Counted from the first letter of the stretch, positions 7,577-17,382 are shown. The stretch: 41,711 bases of DNA from Ruminococcus sp. (GCF_017464355.1 NZ_JAFUAG010000016.1:1-41711); one strand, 5' to 3'. Notes: generated from the letters alone by a model not told the origin. A program made the numbers and translations.

Positions 7577-7624
7577 ATGAATACTTATGCCGCTTACTCA
7601 AAATACCCCCGTGAACAGATATAG
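7577..7624 (+). CDS. Possible 15-residue leader peptide
   Basis: A short frame in the leader of the zinc-ribbon gene, reading MNTYAAYSKYPREQI and then TAG. A purine-rich AAGGGGGA lies about 12 bp upstream. Three of 15 residues are Tyr. A hairpin (GGGATAA 7654-7660 with TTATCCC 7666-7672) sits just before the main ribosome site AAGGAGG. Such an arrangement could couple translation of the peptide to the main gene, but chance is a real alternative. Confidence 0.25.
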   Translation: MNTYAAYSKYPREQI

Positions 7625-7692
7625 GGATATGGAGCCATAACACAGTAATCACAGGGATAACACGCTTATCCCCAAAAAAGGAGGTCATCATC

Positions 7693-8922
7693 ATGGCACA
7701 AGCATCTACTCAGACAGTATGCCCCAACTGCGCGGGAACTCTCCAGTTCGACCCCACCGTGGGCAAACTCAAATGTATCTACTGCGACTCGGTGTTCACC
7801 CAAGAGGAAGCTGAGGCTTTCTTCAATAACCAGACCGAAGAAGAACAGATAAAAGACTCAGGCAGCGACTGGGGCGACCTGGCCGATAATATGCGGGCCT
7901 ACAGCTGCAATACCTGCGGCGCCGAGATAATCTGCGATGAAACTACCGCCGCTACCCGCTGCCCCTACTGCGATAACACCACCGTTATCGAAGCCCAGTT
8001 CTCAGGCGCGATAAAGCCCGACTTCGTCATTCCTTTCGCCTTTACCAAACAGCAGGCCATGGATAAGTATAAGGGCTATTACGAAAAACGCAAGCTTATC
8101 CCCAAGGACTTCATCAGCAGTAACCACGTCGATGATATCCAGGGCGTCTATGTGCCTTTCTGGCTCTATGACGGCTCCGTTAATGTGGACGCTGAGTTTG
8201 AAGCCGTCGATACGACCGATACCAGTACCGAGATAATACGCAAGATATATAAGGCCGAGCGCCGAGGCAGTATCGCTTTCGAGAACGTACCCGCCGATGC
8301 CTCCAAACGTATGCCCGATGATATCATGGACTCGGTGGAACCCTTCAACTTCACCCAGCTCAAACCTTTCTCCATGACCTATATGCCGGGCTTCCTGGCC
8401 GAGCGTTTCGACGTGGAGGGCGACGATGACCTGGTCCGTGCCGAAAAGCGTGTCACCAATACTGCCAAGCAGAAGACCCGCGAGACCGTCAAGCATAACG
8501 AGGTCAGCGAAAAGCGTGGGCAGTATCAGGTCAACTATACCAAAAAGAAGTACGCTATGCTCCCCATTTGGTACCTCACTACCTCCTGGAACGGCAAACA
8601 GTGGAACTTCGCCATGAACGGCCAGACAGGCGCTTTCACAGGCGACCTCCCCATCGACTATACAAAGCTGGGCATACTCACCGGGATAGCCGCAGTGGCC
8701 GCAGGCGCATTGCTCTACATCATCATGAAAGCCCTCATGCCCGCCCTCGGAGCCGCCCTTATAGTAGGACTCATCGTCTTCTTCACCAACAAGGGCAGCA
8801 TGAAGCCCGTGCATAATGCCACCCAGGCCAAAGAATATATGAAAGGCGGCATTCACCTGACCTACTCCCAGGATACCTACATACGCACCGAGAAAAAACA
8901 GAAAATGCAGAATAATTCATAA
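7693..8922 (+). CDS. Double zinc-ribbon membrane protein (TFIIB-type ribbon)
   Basis: A 409-residue protein of unknown function, often mislabelled as a PriA or RNA-polymerase-like protein in databases. Two zinc ribbons open it: Cys10/Cys13/Cys28/Cys31 (CPNC...CIYC) and Cys72/Cys75/Cys90/Cys93 (CNTC...CPYC). A soluble middle domain (about 100-310) follows, including FIPFAFTK-like and YVPFWLYDG segments found in this family. Near residues 322-367 are two adjacent hydrophobic stretches forming a membrane hairpin (LGILTGIAAVAAGALLYIIM and ALGAALIVGLIVFF). A short charged C-terminus ends it. AAGGAGGT precedes the start. The gene is monocistronic, closed by a terminator at 9019-9051. Ribbons plus a membrane anchor suggest a regulator or an envelope-linked chaperone, but nothing here fixes the role. 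Confidence 0.8.
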   Translation: MAQASTQTVCPNCAGTLQFDPTVGKLKCIYCDSVFTQEEAEAFFNNQTEEEQIKDSGSDWGDLADNMRAYSCNTCGAEIICDETTAATRCPYCDNTTVIEAQFSGAIKPDFVIPFAFTKQQAMDKYKGYYEKRKLIPKDFISSNHVDDIQGVYVPFWLYDGSVNVDAEFEAVDTTDTSTEIIRKIYKAERRGSIAFENVPADASKRMPDDIMDSVEPFNFTQLKPFSMTYMPGFLAERFDVEGDDDLVRAEKRVTNTAKQKTRETVKHNEVSEKRGQYQVNYTKKKYAMLPIWYLTTSWNGKQWNFAMNGQTGAFTGDLPIDYTKLGILTGIAAVAAGALLYIIMKALMPALGAALIVGLIVFFTNKGSMKPVHNATQAKEYMKGGIHLTYSQDTYIRTEKKQKMQNNS

Positions 8923-9018
8923 TTGCGCGGCAAGCTTCTGCGTATGCGTAAGATGATCCCGCGCAGCACAAATATGACAAATGTATGGGCAAGAAAACCA
9001 AACAAGAATACCAACAAA

Positions 9019-9051
9019 GGCGGCCACCCCAAAACGGGCGGCCGCCTTTTT
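9019..9051 (+). terminator. Terminator of the zinc-ribbon gene
   Basis: GGCGGCCACCC pairs with GGGCGGCCGCC (one mismatch) around AAAA and is followed by TTTTT. The same GGCGGCCGCC-type hairpin recurs at 24708 and 38741. Confidence 0.85.
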
Positions 9052-9129
9052 CATGCCCCGTTGACCATTGTTTGGCAAAGGCAAGCCCCCACCGCCCCTG
9101 TCAACAATTATGAATTAATAAACAGTCTC

Positions 9130-9158
9130 TTGACATAAAGCCCCGTTTAGAGTATAAT
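9130..9158 (+). promoter_or_regulatory. Consensus sigma-A promoter of uvrB
   Basis: Perfect TTGACA (9130-9135), a 17-bp spacer and perfect TATAAT (9153-9158). It is followed at once by a LexA-like box. Confidence 0.93.
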
Positions 9159-9161
9159 AGT

Positions 9162-9174
9162 AAACGATTGTTCG
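9162..9174. promoter_or_regulatory. LexA (SOS) box overlapping the uvrB transcription start
   Basis: AAACGATTGTTCG read on the minus strand is CGAAC-N4-GTTT, against the Gram-positive LexA/DinR consensus CGAAC-N4-GTTCG/GTTYC. It begins 4 bp after the -10 box, where a repressor would block initiation. This fits the known SOS control of uvrB in Firmicutes. Confidence 0.7.
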
Positions 9175-9236
9175 ATAAGCGGAATGCCCCTAAAAAAACC
9201 AAAGCAGGGCATCGTAAATGTAAGGAGGAGCAGCGT

Positions 9237-11207
9237 ATGGATCACTTTCAGCTGGTATCTGATTATAAACTTTCGGGGGACCAGCCCGAAGCAGTAGACG
9301 CCCTCGTAAAAGGTGTGCAGGCAGGTATGCGTGAACAGACCCTCATGGGCGTAACAGGCTCAGGCAAGACCTTCACCATGGCCAATGTCATAGAGCGCCT
9401 GAACCGCCCTACCCTCGTGCTTGCCCATAATAAAATACTCGCAGCCCAGCTCTGCTCAGAGTTCAAGGAGTTCTTCCCAAATAACGCAGTGGAATATTTT
9501 GTCAGCTACTATGACTACTACCAGCCCGAAGCCTATGTTCCCAGTACAGATGTCTATATCGAAAAGGACAGCTCCATAAACGACGAGATAGATAAGCTCC
9601 GCCATTCCGCTACCTCCGCTATAACCGAAAGACGTGATGTCATCATCGTGGCCAGCGTTTCCTGTATCTATTCCCTGGGCGACCCCGAGGAGTATAAGTC
9701 CATGGTCGTAAGTATCCGTCAGGGCGCCGAAAAGTCCCGCGATGAACTTATTGCCGAACTCGTGGGCATACAGTATGAGCGCAATGATATAAACTTCGTC
9801 AGGAACAAGTTCCGTGTCCGCGGCGATGTGGTCGAGATATTCCCCGCCGACTCCACCGATACCGCTTTGCGTGTGGAATTCTTCGGCGATGAGATAGACC
9901 GTATAAGCGAGGTCAATGTCCTCACGGGCGAGGTGCTTTCAAACCTGTCCCATGCCGCAGTTTTCCCCGCATCTCACTATATAGTCGGCCGCGAGAAAAT
10001 GCTTGAAGCCGTAGCCGAGATAAAGGAAGAGCTTGCCGAGCGCGTAAAGTATTTTGAAGACAGGGGTATGCTCATCGAAGCCCAGCGTATACAGCAGCGT
10101 ACCAATTATGATATGGAAATGCTGGAGGAGATAGGCTTCTGCAGCGGTATCGAGAACTATTCCCGTGTCCTGGCAAGACGTCCCAAGGGCGCAGTGCCTT
10201 TCACCCTGCTGGATTTCCTCCCCGATGACTTTATACTCATGGTGGACGAATCCCATGTGTCCCTCCCCCAGGTCAGGGGTATGTTCGCAGGCGACCGTGC
10301 CCGTAAGCAGACCCTCGTGGACTACGGCTTCCGCCTGCCCTCCGCCCTGGATAACAGACCCCTGCAGTTCGATGAATTTTACAGCCATATAAAACAGGCT
10401 ATATTCGTTTCCGCTACCCCGGGGCCTATCGAAAAGGAAAAAAGCGCCCAGATAGTCGAACAGGTCATCCGCCCCACAGGTCTCCTTGACCCCCTCATCT
10501 CCGTGCGCCCCTCCGACGGCCAGATAGAAGACCTCCTCAGCGAGATAAATATCCGTATCGAAAAAGGCCAGCGTGTCCTCGTGACTACCCTTACCAAAAA
10601 AATGGCCGAGGACCTTACCGCTTACCTCAAAGGCTTCGATGTCAAAGTGCGTTATATGCACCATGATATCGATACTATCGAGCGTATGGAGATAATCCGT
10701 GACCTCCGCCTGGGCGAGTTCGATGTCCTTGTGGGCATAAACCTCCTCCGTGAAGGCCTTGACCTCCCCGAGGTAAGCCTGGTGGCTATCCTTGACGCCG
10801 ATAAAGAGGGCTTCCTCCGTTCCGAGAGCGCCCTTATCCAGACCATCGGCCGTGCCGCAAGAAATGCCGAGGGCACTGTTATAATGTATGCCGACAGCGT
10901 CACCCGTTCCATGGAAAACGCTATCCGTGAGACCGAGCGCCGCCGTGATATCCAGATGAGGTTCAATGAGGAACATGGTATAACCCCGAAAACTATCGTC
11001 AAGGATATAAGAGATGTCATCGAGATATCCACCAAGGAAGAAGCCGAGTATTCTGCCCGTCAGGCCGCAAAGCTTTCCAAGGCCGAACAGCAGAAGCTCA
11101 TAGAGAAGCTTACAAAGGAAATGAAGGAAGCCGCCAAGCTCCTTGAATTCGAGCACGCAGCCTTCCTCCGTGACAAGATAGCCGAGTTAAAAGGAGAGAA
11201 AAAGTAG
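9237..11207 (+). CDS. uvrB: Excinuclease ABC subunit B
   Basis: A 656-residue damage-verification helicase of nucleotide excision repair. Walker A is GVTGSGKT (residues 38-45), the beta-hairpin that probes the damaged strand is around [12 protein letters not shown] (about 92-104), the DEAD-like box is VDESH, and helicase motif VI lies in QTIGRAARN. The C-terminal UVR motif, which contacts UvrC, is [24 protein letters not shown] near residue 620 and beyond. The chosen ATG has AAGGAGG 8 bp upstream; the longer frame start at 9168 lies in the leader. It is followed, 1 bp after the stop, by a membrane glycosyltransferase gene and then by uvrA. Confidence 0.97.
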   Translation: MDHFQLVSDYKLSGDQPEAVDALVKGVQAGMREQTLMGVTGSGKTFTMANVIERLNRPTLVLAHNKILAAQLCSEFKEFFPNNAVEYFVSYYDYYQPEAYVPSTDVYIEKDSSINDEIDKLRHSATSAITERRDVIIVASVSCIYSLGDPEEYKSMVVSIRQGAEKSRDELIAELVGIQYERNDINFVRNKFRVRGDVVEIFPADSTDTALRVEFFGDEIDRISEVNVLTGEVLSNLSHAAVFPASHYIVGREKMLEAVAEIKEELAERVKYFEDRGMLIEAQRIQQRTNYDMEMLEEIGFCSGIENYSRVLARRPKGAVPFTLLDFLPDDFILMVDESHVSLPQVRGMFAGDRARKQTLVDYGFRLPSALDNRPLQFDEFYSHIKQAIFVSATPGPIEKEKSAQIVEQVIRPTGLLDPLISVRPSDGQIEDLLSEINIRIEKGQRVLVTTLTKKMAEDLTAYLKGFDVKVRYMHHDIDTIERMEIIRDLRLGEFDVLVGINLLREGLDLPEVSLVAILDADKEGFLRSESALIQTIGRAARNAEGTVIMYADSVTRSMENAIRETERRRDIQMRFNEEHGITPKTIVKDIRDVIEISTKEEAEYSARQAAKLSKAEQQKLIEKLTKEMKEAAKLLEFEHAAFLRDKIAELKGEKK

Positions 11208-11208
11208 T

Positions 11209-13065
11209 ATGGAGAAAAGTCAGTCTTCAAGGCCGAAGTATGCCTTCGTCCTGCTGGCAGTGCTGATACTGCTCCAGCTTTGCTATTCTACATTTATGTT
11301 CGTCACCAAAAAGCAGGGCACCCACTCCGATGAGATCTGGTGCTACGGACTTTCCAACAGCTACTATAAGCCCTTCGTGTACCTCCCCGACGGTATCTAC
11401 CAGGACGAATACGATGATGGCTACGAGGGCTCCGATATCACAGGAAAATGGATAGACGGCTCTGTCATGAACGACTATATCACTGTTCAGGAGGGCGAAC
11501 GTTTCTCCTATGATTCGGTCTATCATAATCAGGTGCTTGACCACCACCCGCCCCTGTACTATTTTATCCTCCATACTATCTGCTCGTTTTTCCCGAATAA
11601 ATTCTCACTCTGGTTCTCCTATGCCATAAATCTGGTCAGCATGGCCGTTATCCAGATATATATTTTCAGGATAGTCAGACTCATGTGCAAAAACGATAAA
11701 GCCGCCCTCATCTGCTGTATACTCTACGGCGGGAGCGTGGCTGCCCTCTCCACCATGATGTTCCTGCGCCAGTACGGCTTCATGACCATGCTCATCACCA
11801 TGATATGGTACTATGCCCTCAGGGTACACCACAGCTATGACAGCGAGAAAGGCTTTGCCTTAAAGCCTTTCCTGCCGAAGATAGCCCTGCTGTCCTTCCT
11901 GCTGTTTTTCACAAACTATACCACCTGCCTTACAGTAGGTGTTTTCACCGCCTGTATGTGCCTGTATATGCTGCTCAAAAAGCGCATAAAGCAAATGTTC
12001 ATCTACGGCCTCTCCATGGTGGCCGCCCTGGGACTTTTCTGCGCCGCCTACCCCTATGTCTTATCTCATCTGGGACTCTACAGCAGCGCCAACAGCTCAG
12101 GTAGCTTCAAATGGAGCTATGTGCAGCGCCTTAAGTACCTTCTTGACCATGTGCTGGGCGACTCCATAGGTATCCACTTCTCATTGTTCGATATGGGCTA
12201 CAGCGCCTATGTCATAGCCGCCCTGGTTATCCTGGCAGCTGTCTGCCTGCCCCTGTGCATTCTTTTCCGTAAGGAGAAATGGTTCATCGCTTTTAAAGAA
12301 AGCCTCCTCCTTAAGCTGAAAAATACTCCCGCAAAATTCAAAGACCTCGACAGCTTCCTGCCCATTCTCTTCATACCCGTCCTTACCTACGTCCTTATCC
12401 TCCCGAAGATAAGCGATGTCACCGAAATGGGCGCCTCTGTAGCAAGGTATGTCTTCATCGTTTACCCCGTGGTGTTCATCACCGTTACCTGCCTTGCATA
12501 TAAGCTGCTTTCCGTTTTTACCGAAAAGCATATCATAAAGACCATGGCAGTGCTGTCCGCAGCTCTGCTCTGCTGGGTCAACTATTCTTCCGTGTGTCCC
12601 TTCTTCTTCCCACAGACCAAGGGCTTCACCGACCCCGCAGCCCTTACCGCCGACAAGAACGTCCTGCTCTATGCCAGTGAGAAAAACGGCGAGATCTGGT
12701 ATACCCAGTGTTTTCCCGCCTACCTGCGCTATGCAGAGAGCGTCTTCATCACACGTCCGCAGAGCAGTGCCTTTGAGGAAAACACCGACGGCAGAAACGT
12801 AGATATCTTTATCGCCCCCATTTCTTCCTTTGACCCCGAGGGTCAGTGGTATGAGAGGATATGGGCTTCAGACCCCGAGCTTCTGGATAAAACAAAGGGC
12901 GCTGCCAATTCCATGTTCGGCGAAGCCCTTGCCGCCGCAAATGAACAGCCCGAACATACCTGTTCCGACAGCTTCCTTGAAAAGTACGATAACGGCAAGG
13001 CCAAGGTGCTGTTCTGCCTGAACATACAAAACCATTTTTATGCTGTTATAGATATGGATAACTGA
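11209..13065 (+). CDS. GT39-like polytopic membrane glycosyltransferase
   Basis: A 618-residue membrane protein of the GT-C fold (dolichyl-phosphate-mannose mannosyltransferase / ArnT-like family). One helix at residues 11-32 precedes HSDEIW (39-44), whose Asp-Glu matches the catalytic acidic pair of the first outer loop. HHPPLYY further on is the second family hallmark. About ten more hydrophobic helices follow up to residue 460 or so, then a soluble C-terminal domain. Enzymes of this class transfer sugars from polyprenyl-phosphate donors to envelope glycans or proteins. The ATG lies 1 bp beyond the uvrB stop, so the gene shares the uvrB transcript and is probably translationally coupled. 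There is no obvious functional link with DNA repair. Confidence 0.8.
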   Translation: MEKSQSSRPKYAFVLLAVLILLQLCYSTFMFVTKKQGTHSDEIWCYGLSNSYYKPFVYLPDGIYQDEYDDGYEGSDITGKWIDGSVMNDYITVQEGERFSYDSVYHNQVLDHHPPLYYFILHTICSFFPNKFSLWFSYAINLVSMAVIQIYIFRIVRLMCKNDKAALICCILYGGSVAALSTMMFLRQYGFMTMLITMIWYYALRVHHSYDSEKGFALKPFLPKIALLSFLLFFTNYTTCLTVGVFTACMCLYMLLKKRIKQMFIYGLSMVAALGLFCAAYPYVLSHLGLYSSANSSGSFKWSYVQRLKYLLDHVLGDSIGIHFSLFDMGYSAYVIAALVILAAVCLPLCILFRKEKWFIAFKESLLLKLKNTPAKFKDLDSFLPILFIPVLTYVLILPKISDVTEMGASVARYVFIVYPVVFITVTCLAYKLLSVFTEKHIIKTMAVLSAALLCWVNYSSVCPFFFPQTKGFTDPAALTADKNVLLYASEKNGEIWYTQCFPAYLRYAESVFITRPQSSAFEENTDGRNVDIFIAPISSFDPEGQWYERIWASDPELLDKTKGAANSMFGEALAAANEQPEHTCSDSFLEKYDNGKAKVLFCLNIQNHFYAVIDMDN

Positions 13066-13117
13066 CCTGACTTTGTTTGAGTCCCGATCGTTATAATGAT
13101 TTTACGGAGATGATATA

Positions 13118-15937
13118 ATGCCCATAAATGAAATAATCATAAAAGGTGCCAAAGAGCATAACCTGAAAAATATCGACCTTACTATCCCCAGGGATAAGCT
13201 GGTGGTCATGACAGGCCTTTCAGGCTCGGGAAAAAGCTCCCTGGCCTTCGATACTATCTATGCCGACGGCCAGCGCCGCTATGTTGAGTCCCTGTCCTCC
13301 TATGCCCGTATGTTCTTAGGGCAAATGGATAAGCCCGATGTTGAAAGTATCGACGGCCTTTCCCCCGCCATATCCATAGACCAGAAGACTACCTCCAAAA
13401 ACCCCCGTTCCACCGTGGGTACCGTCACCGAGGTCTATGACTACCTGCGTCTGCTCTATGCCCGCATAGGCGTGCCCCACTGCCCCGTATGCGGCCGTGA
13501 GATAAAACAGCAGACCGTTGACCAGATAGTAGATCAGCTCATGGAGCTGGGAGAGGGCACCAAACTCATGCTCTTAGCCCCCATAGTCCGCGGAAGAAAG
13601 GGCACCCACCGGAAAGAGTTCGAGCAGGCAAAAAAATCAGGCTATGTCCGTGTCCGCGTGGACGGCATAAACTATGACCTCTCGGAGAATATCGAGCTTG
13701 ATAAGAATAAAAAGCATAATATCGAGATAGTGGTGGACAGGATAGTCATCAAGGAAAGCGTCAAGTCCCGCCTTACGGACAGTATCGAGACCTGTTCCTC
13801 CCTCACGGGCGGCCTTGTCATAGCCGATGTGGTGGACGGCGAGGAACTCAGCTTCTCCCAGAACTATGCCTGCCCCGAGCACGGCATTTCCATAGGCGAG
13901 CTTGCCCCGAGAATGTTCTCTTTCAATAACCCCTTCGGCGCCTGCGAAAAATGTACAGGCCTGGGTGTCTTCCAAAAGATAGACCCCGACCTCGTTGTCC
14001 CCAATAAAGAGCTCTCCATAGCCGAGGGCGCTATCAAGGCCAGCGGCTGGTCAACCGACAGCGACTCTATCGCCATGACCTATTTCAAGGCTATCTCCGA
14101 GCAGTATGATGTCCCCCTGGATAAGCCCGTCAGTCAGCTTACAGAAAAGCAGCTGGGCTATTTCCTTTACGGCACAGGGGAAGAAAAGCTGCACCTCAAA
14201 CGGGAGAACAAATTCTATAAGTCCGAGTTTGAAACTGCCTTCGAGGGCGTTATCGGCAACCTTGAAAGACGCTATAAGGAAACAGGCAGTGACTGGACAA
14301 AGAATGAGATAGAAGGCTATATGTCCGAGGAAGCCTGCCCCGCCTGCAAAGGCAGAAGACTTAAGGCCGAGAGCCTAAGCGTCACCGTGGGCGGACTGAA
14401 TATAGCCGAGCTTTGCGATAAGTCCGTCACAAGCGCCCTTGAATTTCTTGATAAGCTGGAGCTTTCCTCCCGTGACAGCATGATAGGCGAGCGTATCATC
14501 AAGGAGATAAAGGACAGGCTGGGCTTCCTCTCCAGCGTGGGTCTTGAATACCTGACCCTCTCCCGTTCCGCAGGCACCCTGTCGGGCGGCGAGAGCCAGC
14601 GTATCCGCCTTGCCACCCAGATAGGCTCCTCCCTGGTGGGCGTTCTGTATATCCTCGATGAGCCCTCCATAGGCCTCCACCAGCGCGATAACGAAAAGCT
14701 CATCGCCACCCTCCGCCGCCTCCGCGACCTGGGCAATACCCTCATCGTAGTTGAGCATGATGAGGATACCATGTATGCTGCCGATTATCTGGTGGATATC
14801 GGCCCCGGCGCAGGTATCCACGGGGGCGAGGTCGTGGCCGCAGGCACCGTGGAGGATATCAAGGCCTGCGAACGTTCCATTACAGGCCAGTATCTCAGCG
14901 GCAAGCGGAAGATACCCGTCCCCGCCGAAAGAAGAAAGGGAAGCGGCAAATTCCTCACCGTAAAGGGCGCCTCCCAGAACAACCTGAAAAACGTGGACGT
15001 TAAAATACCCCTCGGTACCTTCACCTGCGTCACAGGTGTGTCGGGCAGCGGCAAATCCTCCCTTGTAAACGAGGTCATCTATAAGTACCTGGCAGGCAAG
15101 CTCAACCGCGCCAAGATACGTCCCGGGGCTTTCACTAAAATGGAGGGCGTCAGCTGCCTCGATAAGGTCATCAATATCGACCAGTCACCTATCGGCAGAA
15201 CTCCCCGTTCCAACCCCGCTACCTACACAGGGGTATTCACCGATATCCGTGAGCTTTTCGCCCAGACCCAGGACGCAAAGATGAAAGGCTACAGCTCGGG
15301 AAGATTTTCCTTCAACGTCAAGGGCGGCCGCTGCGAAGCCTGCGAGGGCGACGGCATAATCAAGATAGAGATGCACTTCCTACCAGATGTCTATGTTCCC
15401 TGTGAGGTCTGCGGCGGCAAACGCTATAACCGCGAGACCCTCGATGTAAAATACAAGGGCAAGAGCATTTATGATGTCCTTGAGATGACCGTGGAGGAGG
15501 GCGTGCAGTTCTTTGAGAATATGCCCAAGATACAGCGCAAGCTCCAGACCCTCTACGAAGTAGGCCTGGGCTACGTGAAGATAGGCCAGCCCGCGACCAC
15601 TCTTTCGGGCGGCGAGGCTCAGCGTGTCAAGCTTGCCACCGAGCTTTCCAAGCGTGCCACAGGCAAAACTATCTATATCCTCGATGAGCCCACCACAGGC
15701 CTGCATACCGCAGATGTCCATAAGCTCATCGAAGTCCTCCAGCGCCTTGCCGACGCAGGAAATACCGTCCTCGTCATCGAACATAACCTCGATGTCATCA
15801 AGACCGCCGACCATATCATTGACTTAGGTCCCGAGGGCGGCGACAAGGGCGGCACCATAGTCTGCACAGGCACCCCCGAGGAGATAGCAAAGTGCAAAGA
15901 AAGCTACACAGGCCGGTACCTGAAAAAACTCCTCTGA
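13118..15937 (+). CDS. uvrA: Excinuclease ABC subunit A
   Basis: A 939-residue ATPase that scans DNA for damage and loads UvrB. It carries the duplicated ABC design: first Walker [10 protein letters not shown] (about residues 33-41), first signature LSGGESQR, second Walker [10 protein letters not shown], and second signature LSGGEAQR. Zinc-binding CPVC and CEKC motifs are in the first half and CEAC...CEVC in the second. The length is normal for the family. ACGGAGA gives the ribosome site. A TATAAT at 13092-13097 without a good -35 may give it a weak promoter of its own, besides read-through from uvrB. The gene ends in a strong terminator at 15971. Confidence 0.97.
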   Translation: MPINEIIIKGAKEHNLKNIDLTIPRDKLVVMTGLSGSGKSSLAFDTIYADGQRRYVESLSSYARMFLGQMDKPDVESIDGLSPAISIDQKTTSKNPRSTVGTVTEVYDYLRLLYARIGVPHCPVCGREIKQQTVDQIVDQLMELGEGTKLMLLAPIVRGRKGTHRKEFEQAKKSGYVRVRVDGINYDLSENIELDKNKKHNIEIVVDRIVIKESVKSRLTDSIETCSSLTGGLVIADVVDGEELSFSQNYACPEHGISIGELAPRMFSFNNPFGACEKCTGLGVFQKIDPDLVVPNKELSIAEGAIKASGWSTDSDSIAMTYFKAISEQYDVPLDKPVSQLTEKQLGYFLYGTGEEKLHLKRENKFYKSEFETAFEGVIGNLERRYKETGSDWTKNEIEGYMSEEACPACKGRRLKAESLSVTVGGLNIAELCDKSVTSALEFLDKLELSSRDSMIGERIIKEIKDRLGFLSSVGLEYLTLSRSAGTLSGGESQRIRLATQIGSSLVGVLYILDEPSIGLHQRDNEKLIATLRRLRDLGNTLIVVEHDEDTMYAADYLVDIGPGAGIHGGEVVAAGTVEDIKACERSITGQYLSGKRKIPVPAERRKGSGKFLTVKGASQNNLKNVDVKIPLGTFTCVTGVSGSGKSSLVNEVIYKYLAGKLNRAKIRPGAFTKMEGVSCLDKVINIDQSPIGRTPRSNPATYTGVFTDIRELFAQTQDAKMKGYSSGRFSFNVKGGRCEACEGDGIIKIEMHFLPDVYVPCEVCGGKRYNRETLDVKYKGKSIYDVLEMTVEEGVQFFENMPKIQRKLQTLYEVGLGYVKIGQPATTLSGGEAQRVKLATELSKRATGKTIYILDEPTTGLHTADVHKLIEVLQRLADAGNTVLVIEHNLDVIKTADHIIDLGPEGGDKGGTIVCTGTPEEIAKCKESYTGRYLKKLL

Positions 15938-15970
15938 GCGAACGATTTTTTCTCATATCTGACTTGCAGG

Positions 15971-16002
15971 TCGGGAGAGTGTGACCTCTCCCGATCTTTT
16001 TT
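15971..16002 (+). terminator. Terminator of uvrA
   Basis: TCGGGAGAG pairs perfectly with CTCTCCCGA around a 6-nt loop, followed by TCTTTTTT. Confidence 0.92.
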
Positions 16003-16130
16003 GGCTGTCAGGGGAAGGATAGTTCTCTTCCAGGCAGGGAATTGCTCCTCCCTTGTGCAGAATGCCCCTATCCCTCCCGTGACCTTTGTGCATAAAAATG
16101 ATTTTTCATCTTACAAATAAATTTTCCATT

Positions 16131-16168
16131 AAAGGTTGTACGAAAACGTGCAACTTTTTTTCTTTTTT
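16131..16168 (+). terminator. Second terminator-like hairpin after uvrA
   Basis: GTTGTACG pairs with CGTGCAAC (one G-U pair) around AAAA and is followed by a long T-rich run. The 130 bp between it and the first terminator show no gene or clear promoter. It may be a backup terminator or the end of an unseen small RNA. Confidence 0.6.
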
Positions 16169-16275
16169 CATGGGATAATGAGAAGCGCGCACGATAGCCC
16201 CGCCCATATCGGAGCCACGGCACGACTATCGGCAGGACGATACTGCACTTCCGCAGCAGCTTGAAAATCGAATAT

Positions 16276-16323
16276 ATCCCAATTTGGTTTCGTATCATCA
16301 GCAATACACTTCAAAATTGGAAG
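16276..16323 (+). mobile_element. MITE copy D (internally deleted, 48 bp)
   Basis: Only the two ends remain: ATCCCAATTTGGTT joined to TATCATCAGCAATACAC and TTCAAAATTGGAAG. The central hairpin is missing. It still has perfect 8-bp target duplications TCGAATAT (16268-16275 and 16324-16331), so either the short form moved as such or the centre was lost after insertion. Confidence 0.85.
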
Positions 16324-16361
16324 TCGAATATAAGTATGACCGTGCTTGTATATATCCTCAG

Positions 16362-16393
16362 GCCGCGGCGGTGCAATAAGTGCCGCCCGCGGC
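16362..16393. other. GC-rich hairpin upstream of the XRE gene
   Basis: GCCGCGG and the CGG after it pair with CCG and CCCGCGGC around a short AATAA-containing loop. No T-run follows. The role is unclear. Confidence 0.4.
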
Positions 16394-16405
16394 AGGGGGA
16401 CTCAT

Positions 16406-16419
16406 TTGTGACGTCACAA
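16406..16419. promoter_or_regulatory. Perfect 14-bp palindrome (possible operator)
   Basis: TTGTGACGTCACAA is a perfect palindrome 47 bp upstream of the -35 of the XRE gene promoter. Such symmetric sites are typical of dimeric regulators. Confidence 0.4.
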
Positions 16420-16445
16420 CTGACATCGCCCAAAGTGAAAATATG

Positions 16446-16524
16446 GTGAAACTTTTTCACAAGTATTGACAAATTAAGATAAAAGGTGTAAAATTACACT
16501 AAACAGTAAAAGACTACACCTTTT
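16446..16524 (+). promoter_or_regulatory. XRE promoter with nested operator-like palindromes
   Basis: TTGACA (16466-16471) and TAAAAT (16489-16494) at 17 bp form the promoter. Three symmetric sites surround it: GTGAAA-CTT-TTTCAC (16446-16460) just upstream; GTGTAA-AA-TTACAC overlapping the -10; and the pair AAAAGGTGTA (16481-16490) / TACACCTTTT (16515-16524) straddling the start region. The layout suits autoregulation by the gene's own helix-turn-helix product. Confidence 0.65.
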
Positions 16525-16544
16525 GTGAAAGGAGGAAAGCAAAG

Positions 16545-17009
16545 TTGAACCGTGATGAATTCATAGCGATGATGAGCCGCAGCCTTAAGCTGGTTCGCAC
16601 CGAATACGGCATGACACAGGATAAGATGGCTCATTGCCTGGGCATTTCCAAGAAGACCCTGGTCGAGATAGAAAAGGGCCGTACCCTGCTGGGTTGGACA
16701 GGCTCGGCGGCACTGGCCGTCATCTTTTCCGACAGCACCGTGCTGCAGAATTCCTTCGGCGGTGAGATGAGCGACCTCGTAAAAGCCCTGGCCTTCGATG
16801 AGACCAGCATAAACTTCCGCCAGACCCACGGCGGAAAAGTCTGGTGGCGGCAGATAGAATGCACCGATGAATGGAAGATACAGCAGAACTACATCTCCCA
16901 GCACTACCGTCTGCTAACCGCAGGCGACCGCTGCGTATACTCATCGTTCAGCCTTGAAAAGGTCAAAAAAGCGGCCATGGAATACGCCGAGTTAATTCAT
17001 GACCCATAA
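16545..17009 (+). CDS. XRE-family helix-turn-helix regulator
   Basis: A 154-residue DNA-binding protein. Residues 8-50 form a Cro/C1-type HTH (LKLVRTEYGMTQDKMAHCLGI, then SKKTLVEIEKG). The remaining 100 residues, with WWRQIE and a stretch ending KKAAMEYAELIHDP, are not familiar to me. The start is TTG, supported by AGGAGG 9 bp upstream. The promoter carries several inverted repeats, pointing to self-repression. The gene's last codons run into a degenerate AATTCAT-type repeat, followed by a truncated MITE. Downstream lie four small membrane-protein genes that could be its targets; this is inference from position. Confidence 0.8.
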   Translation: MNRDEFIAMMSRSLKLVRTEYGMTQDKMAHCLGISKKTLVEIEKGRTLLGWTGSAALAVIFSDSTVLQNSFGGEMSDLVKALAFDETSINFRQTHGGKVWWRQIECTDEWKIQQNYISQHYRLLTAGDRCVYSSFSLEKVKKAAMEYAELIHDP

Positions 17010-17023
17010 TGCATGATCCATAG

Positions 17024-17048
17024 ATCCCAATTTGGTTGTGTATTGTTT
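17024..17048 (+). mobile_element. MITE remnant E (left end only)
   Basis: ATCCCAATTTGG then TTGTGTATTGTTT matches the left end of copy A exactly, then similarity stops. The rest of the element is missing. It lies in the leader of the next gene. Confidence 0.7.
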
Positions 17049-17088
17049 TTGCAGGATATGTATTTTAGATATATTTACGGAGAGGCTC

Positions 17089-17382
17089 ATGAAAAAGACG
17101 ATACTTAAGCTGGTGCTTTCTTTTGGGGCATTTCTGGCTGCCGATCTCTGGCTCATAGCAAAAGCTGCCGCCAAGGGCGCCGCAGATTTTTTCATTTCTC
17201 CCGTCGTGGAAGAAACTATCGTGTTCATACTGCTGCAGCTGGCTGTCACAGCAATTTATTTTGTCCGCCCCTTGAGGGATAAAAAGTCACGGCTGATATA
17301 CTGGTGCGTTTCCGAGGTCTTCGTGTTCCTCACATTTTTCTTCTGGGGAATATTCATCGTAGGCCCCATATGGCTGCAATGA
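17089..17382 (+). CDS. Small membrane protein, three helices
   Basis: A 97-residue hydrophobic protein with helices near residues 5-24, 41-60 and 70-94 and a basic loop (RPLRDKKSR). The start has GGAGAGG upstream. I do not recognise a family. It is followed 14 bp later by another small membrane protein, suggesting an operon with 17397 and perhaps 17754. Confidence 0.65.
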   Translation: MKKTILKLVLSFGAFLAADLWLIAKAAAKGAADFFISPVVEETIVFILLQLAVTAIYFVRPLRDKKSRLIYWCVSEVFVFLTFFFWGIFIVGPIWLQ

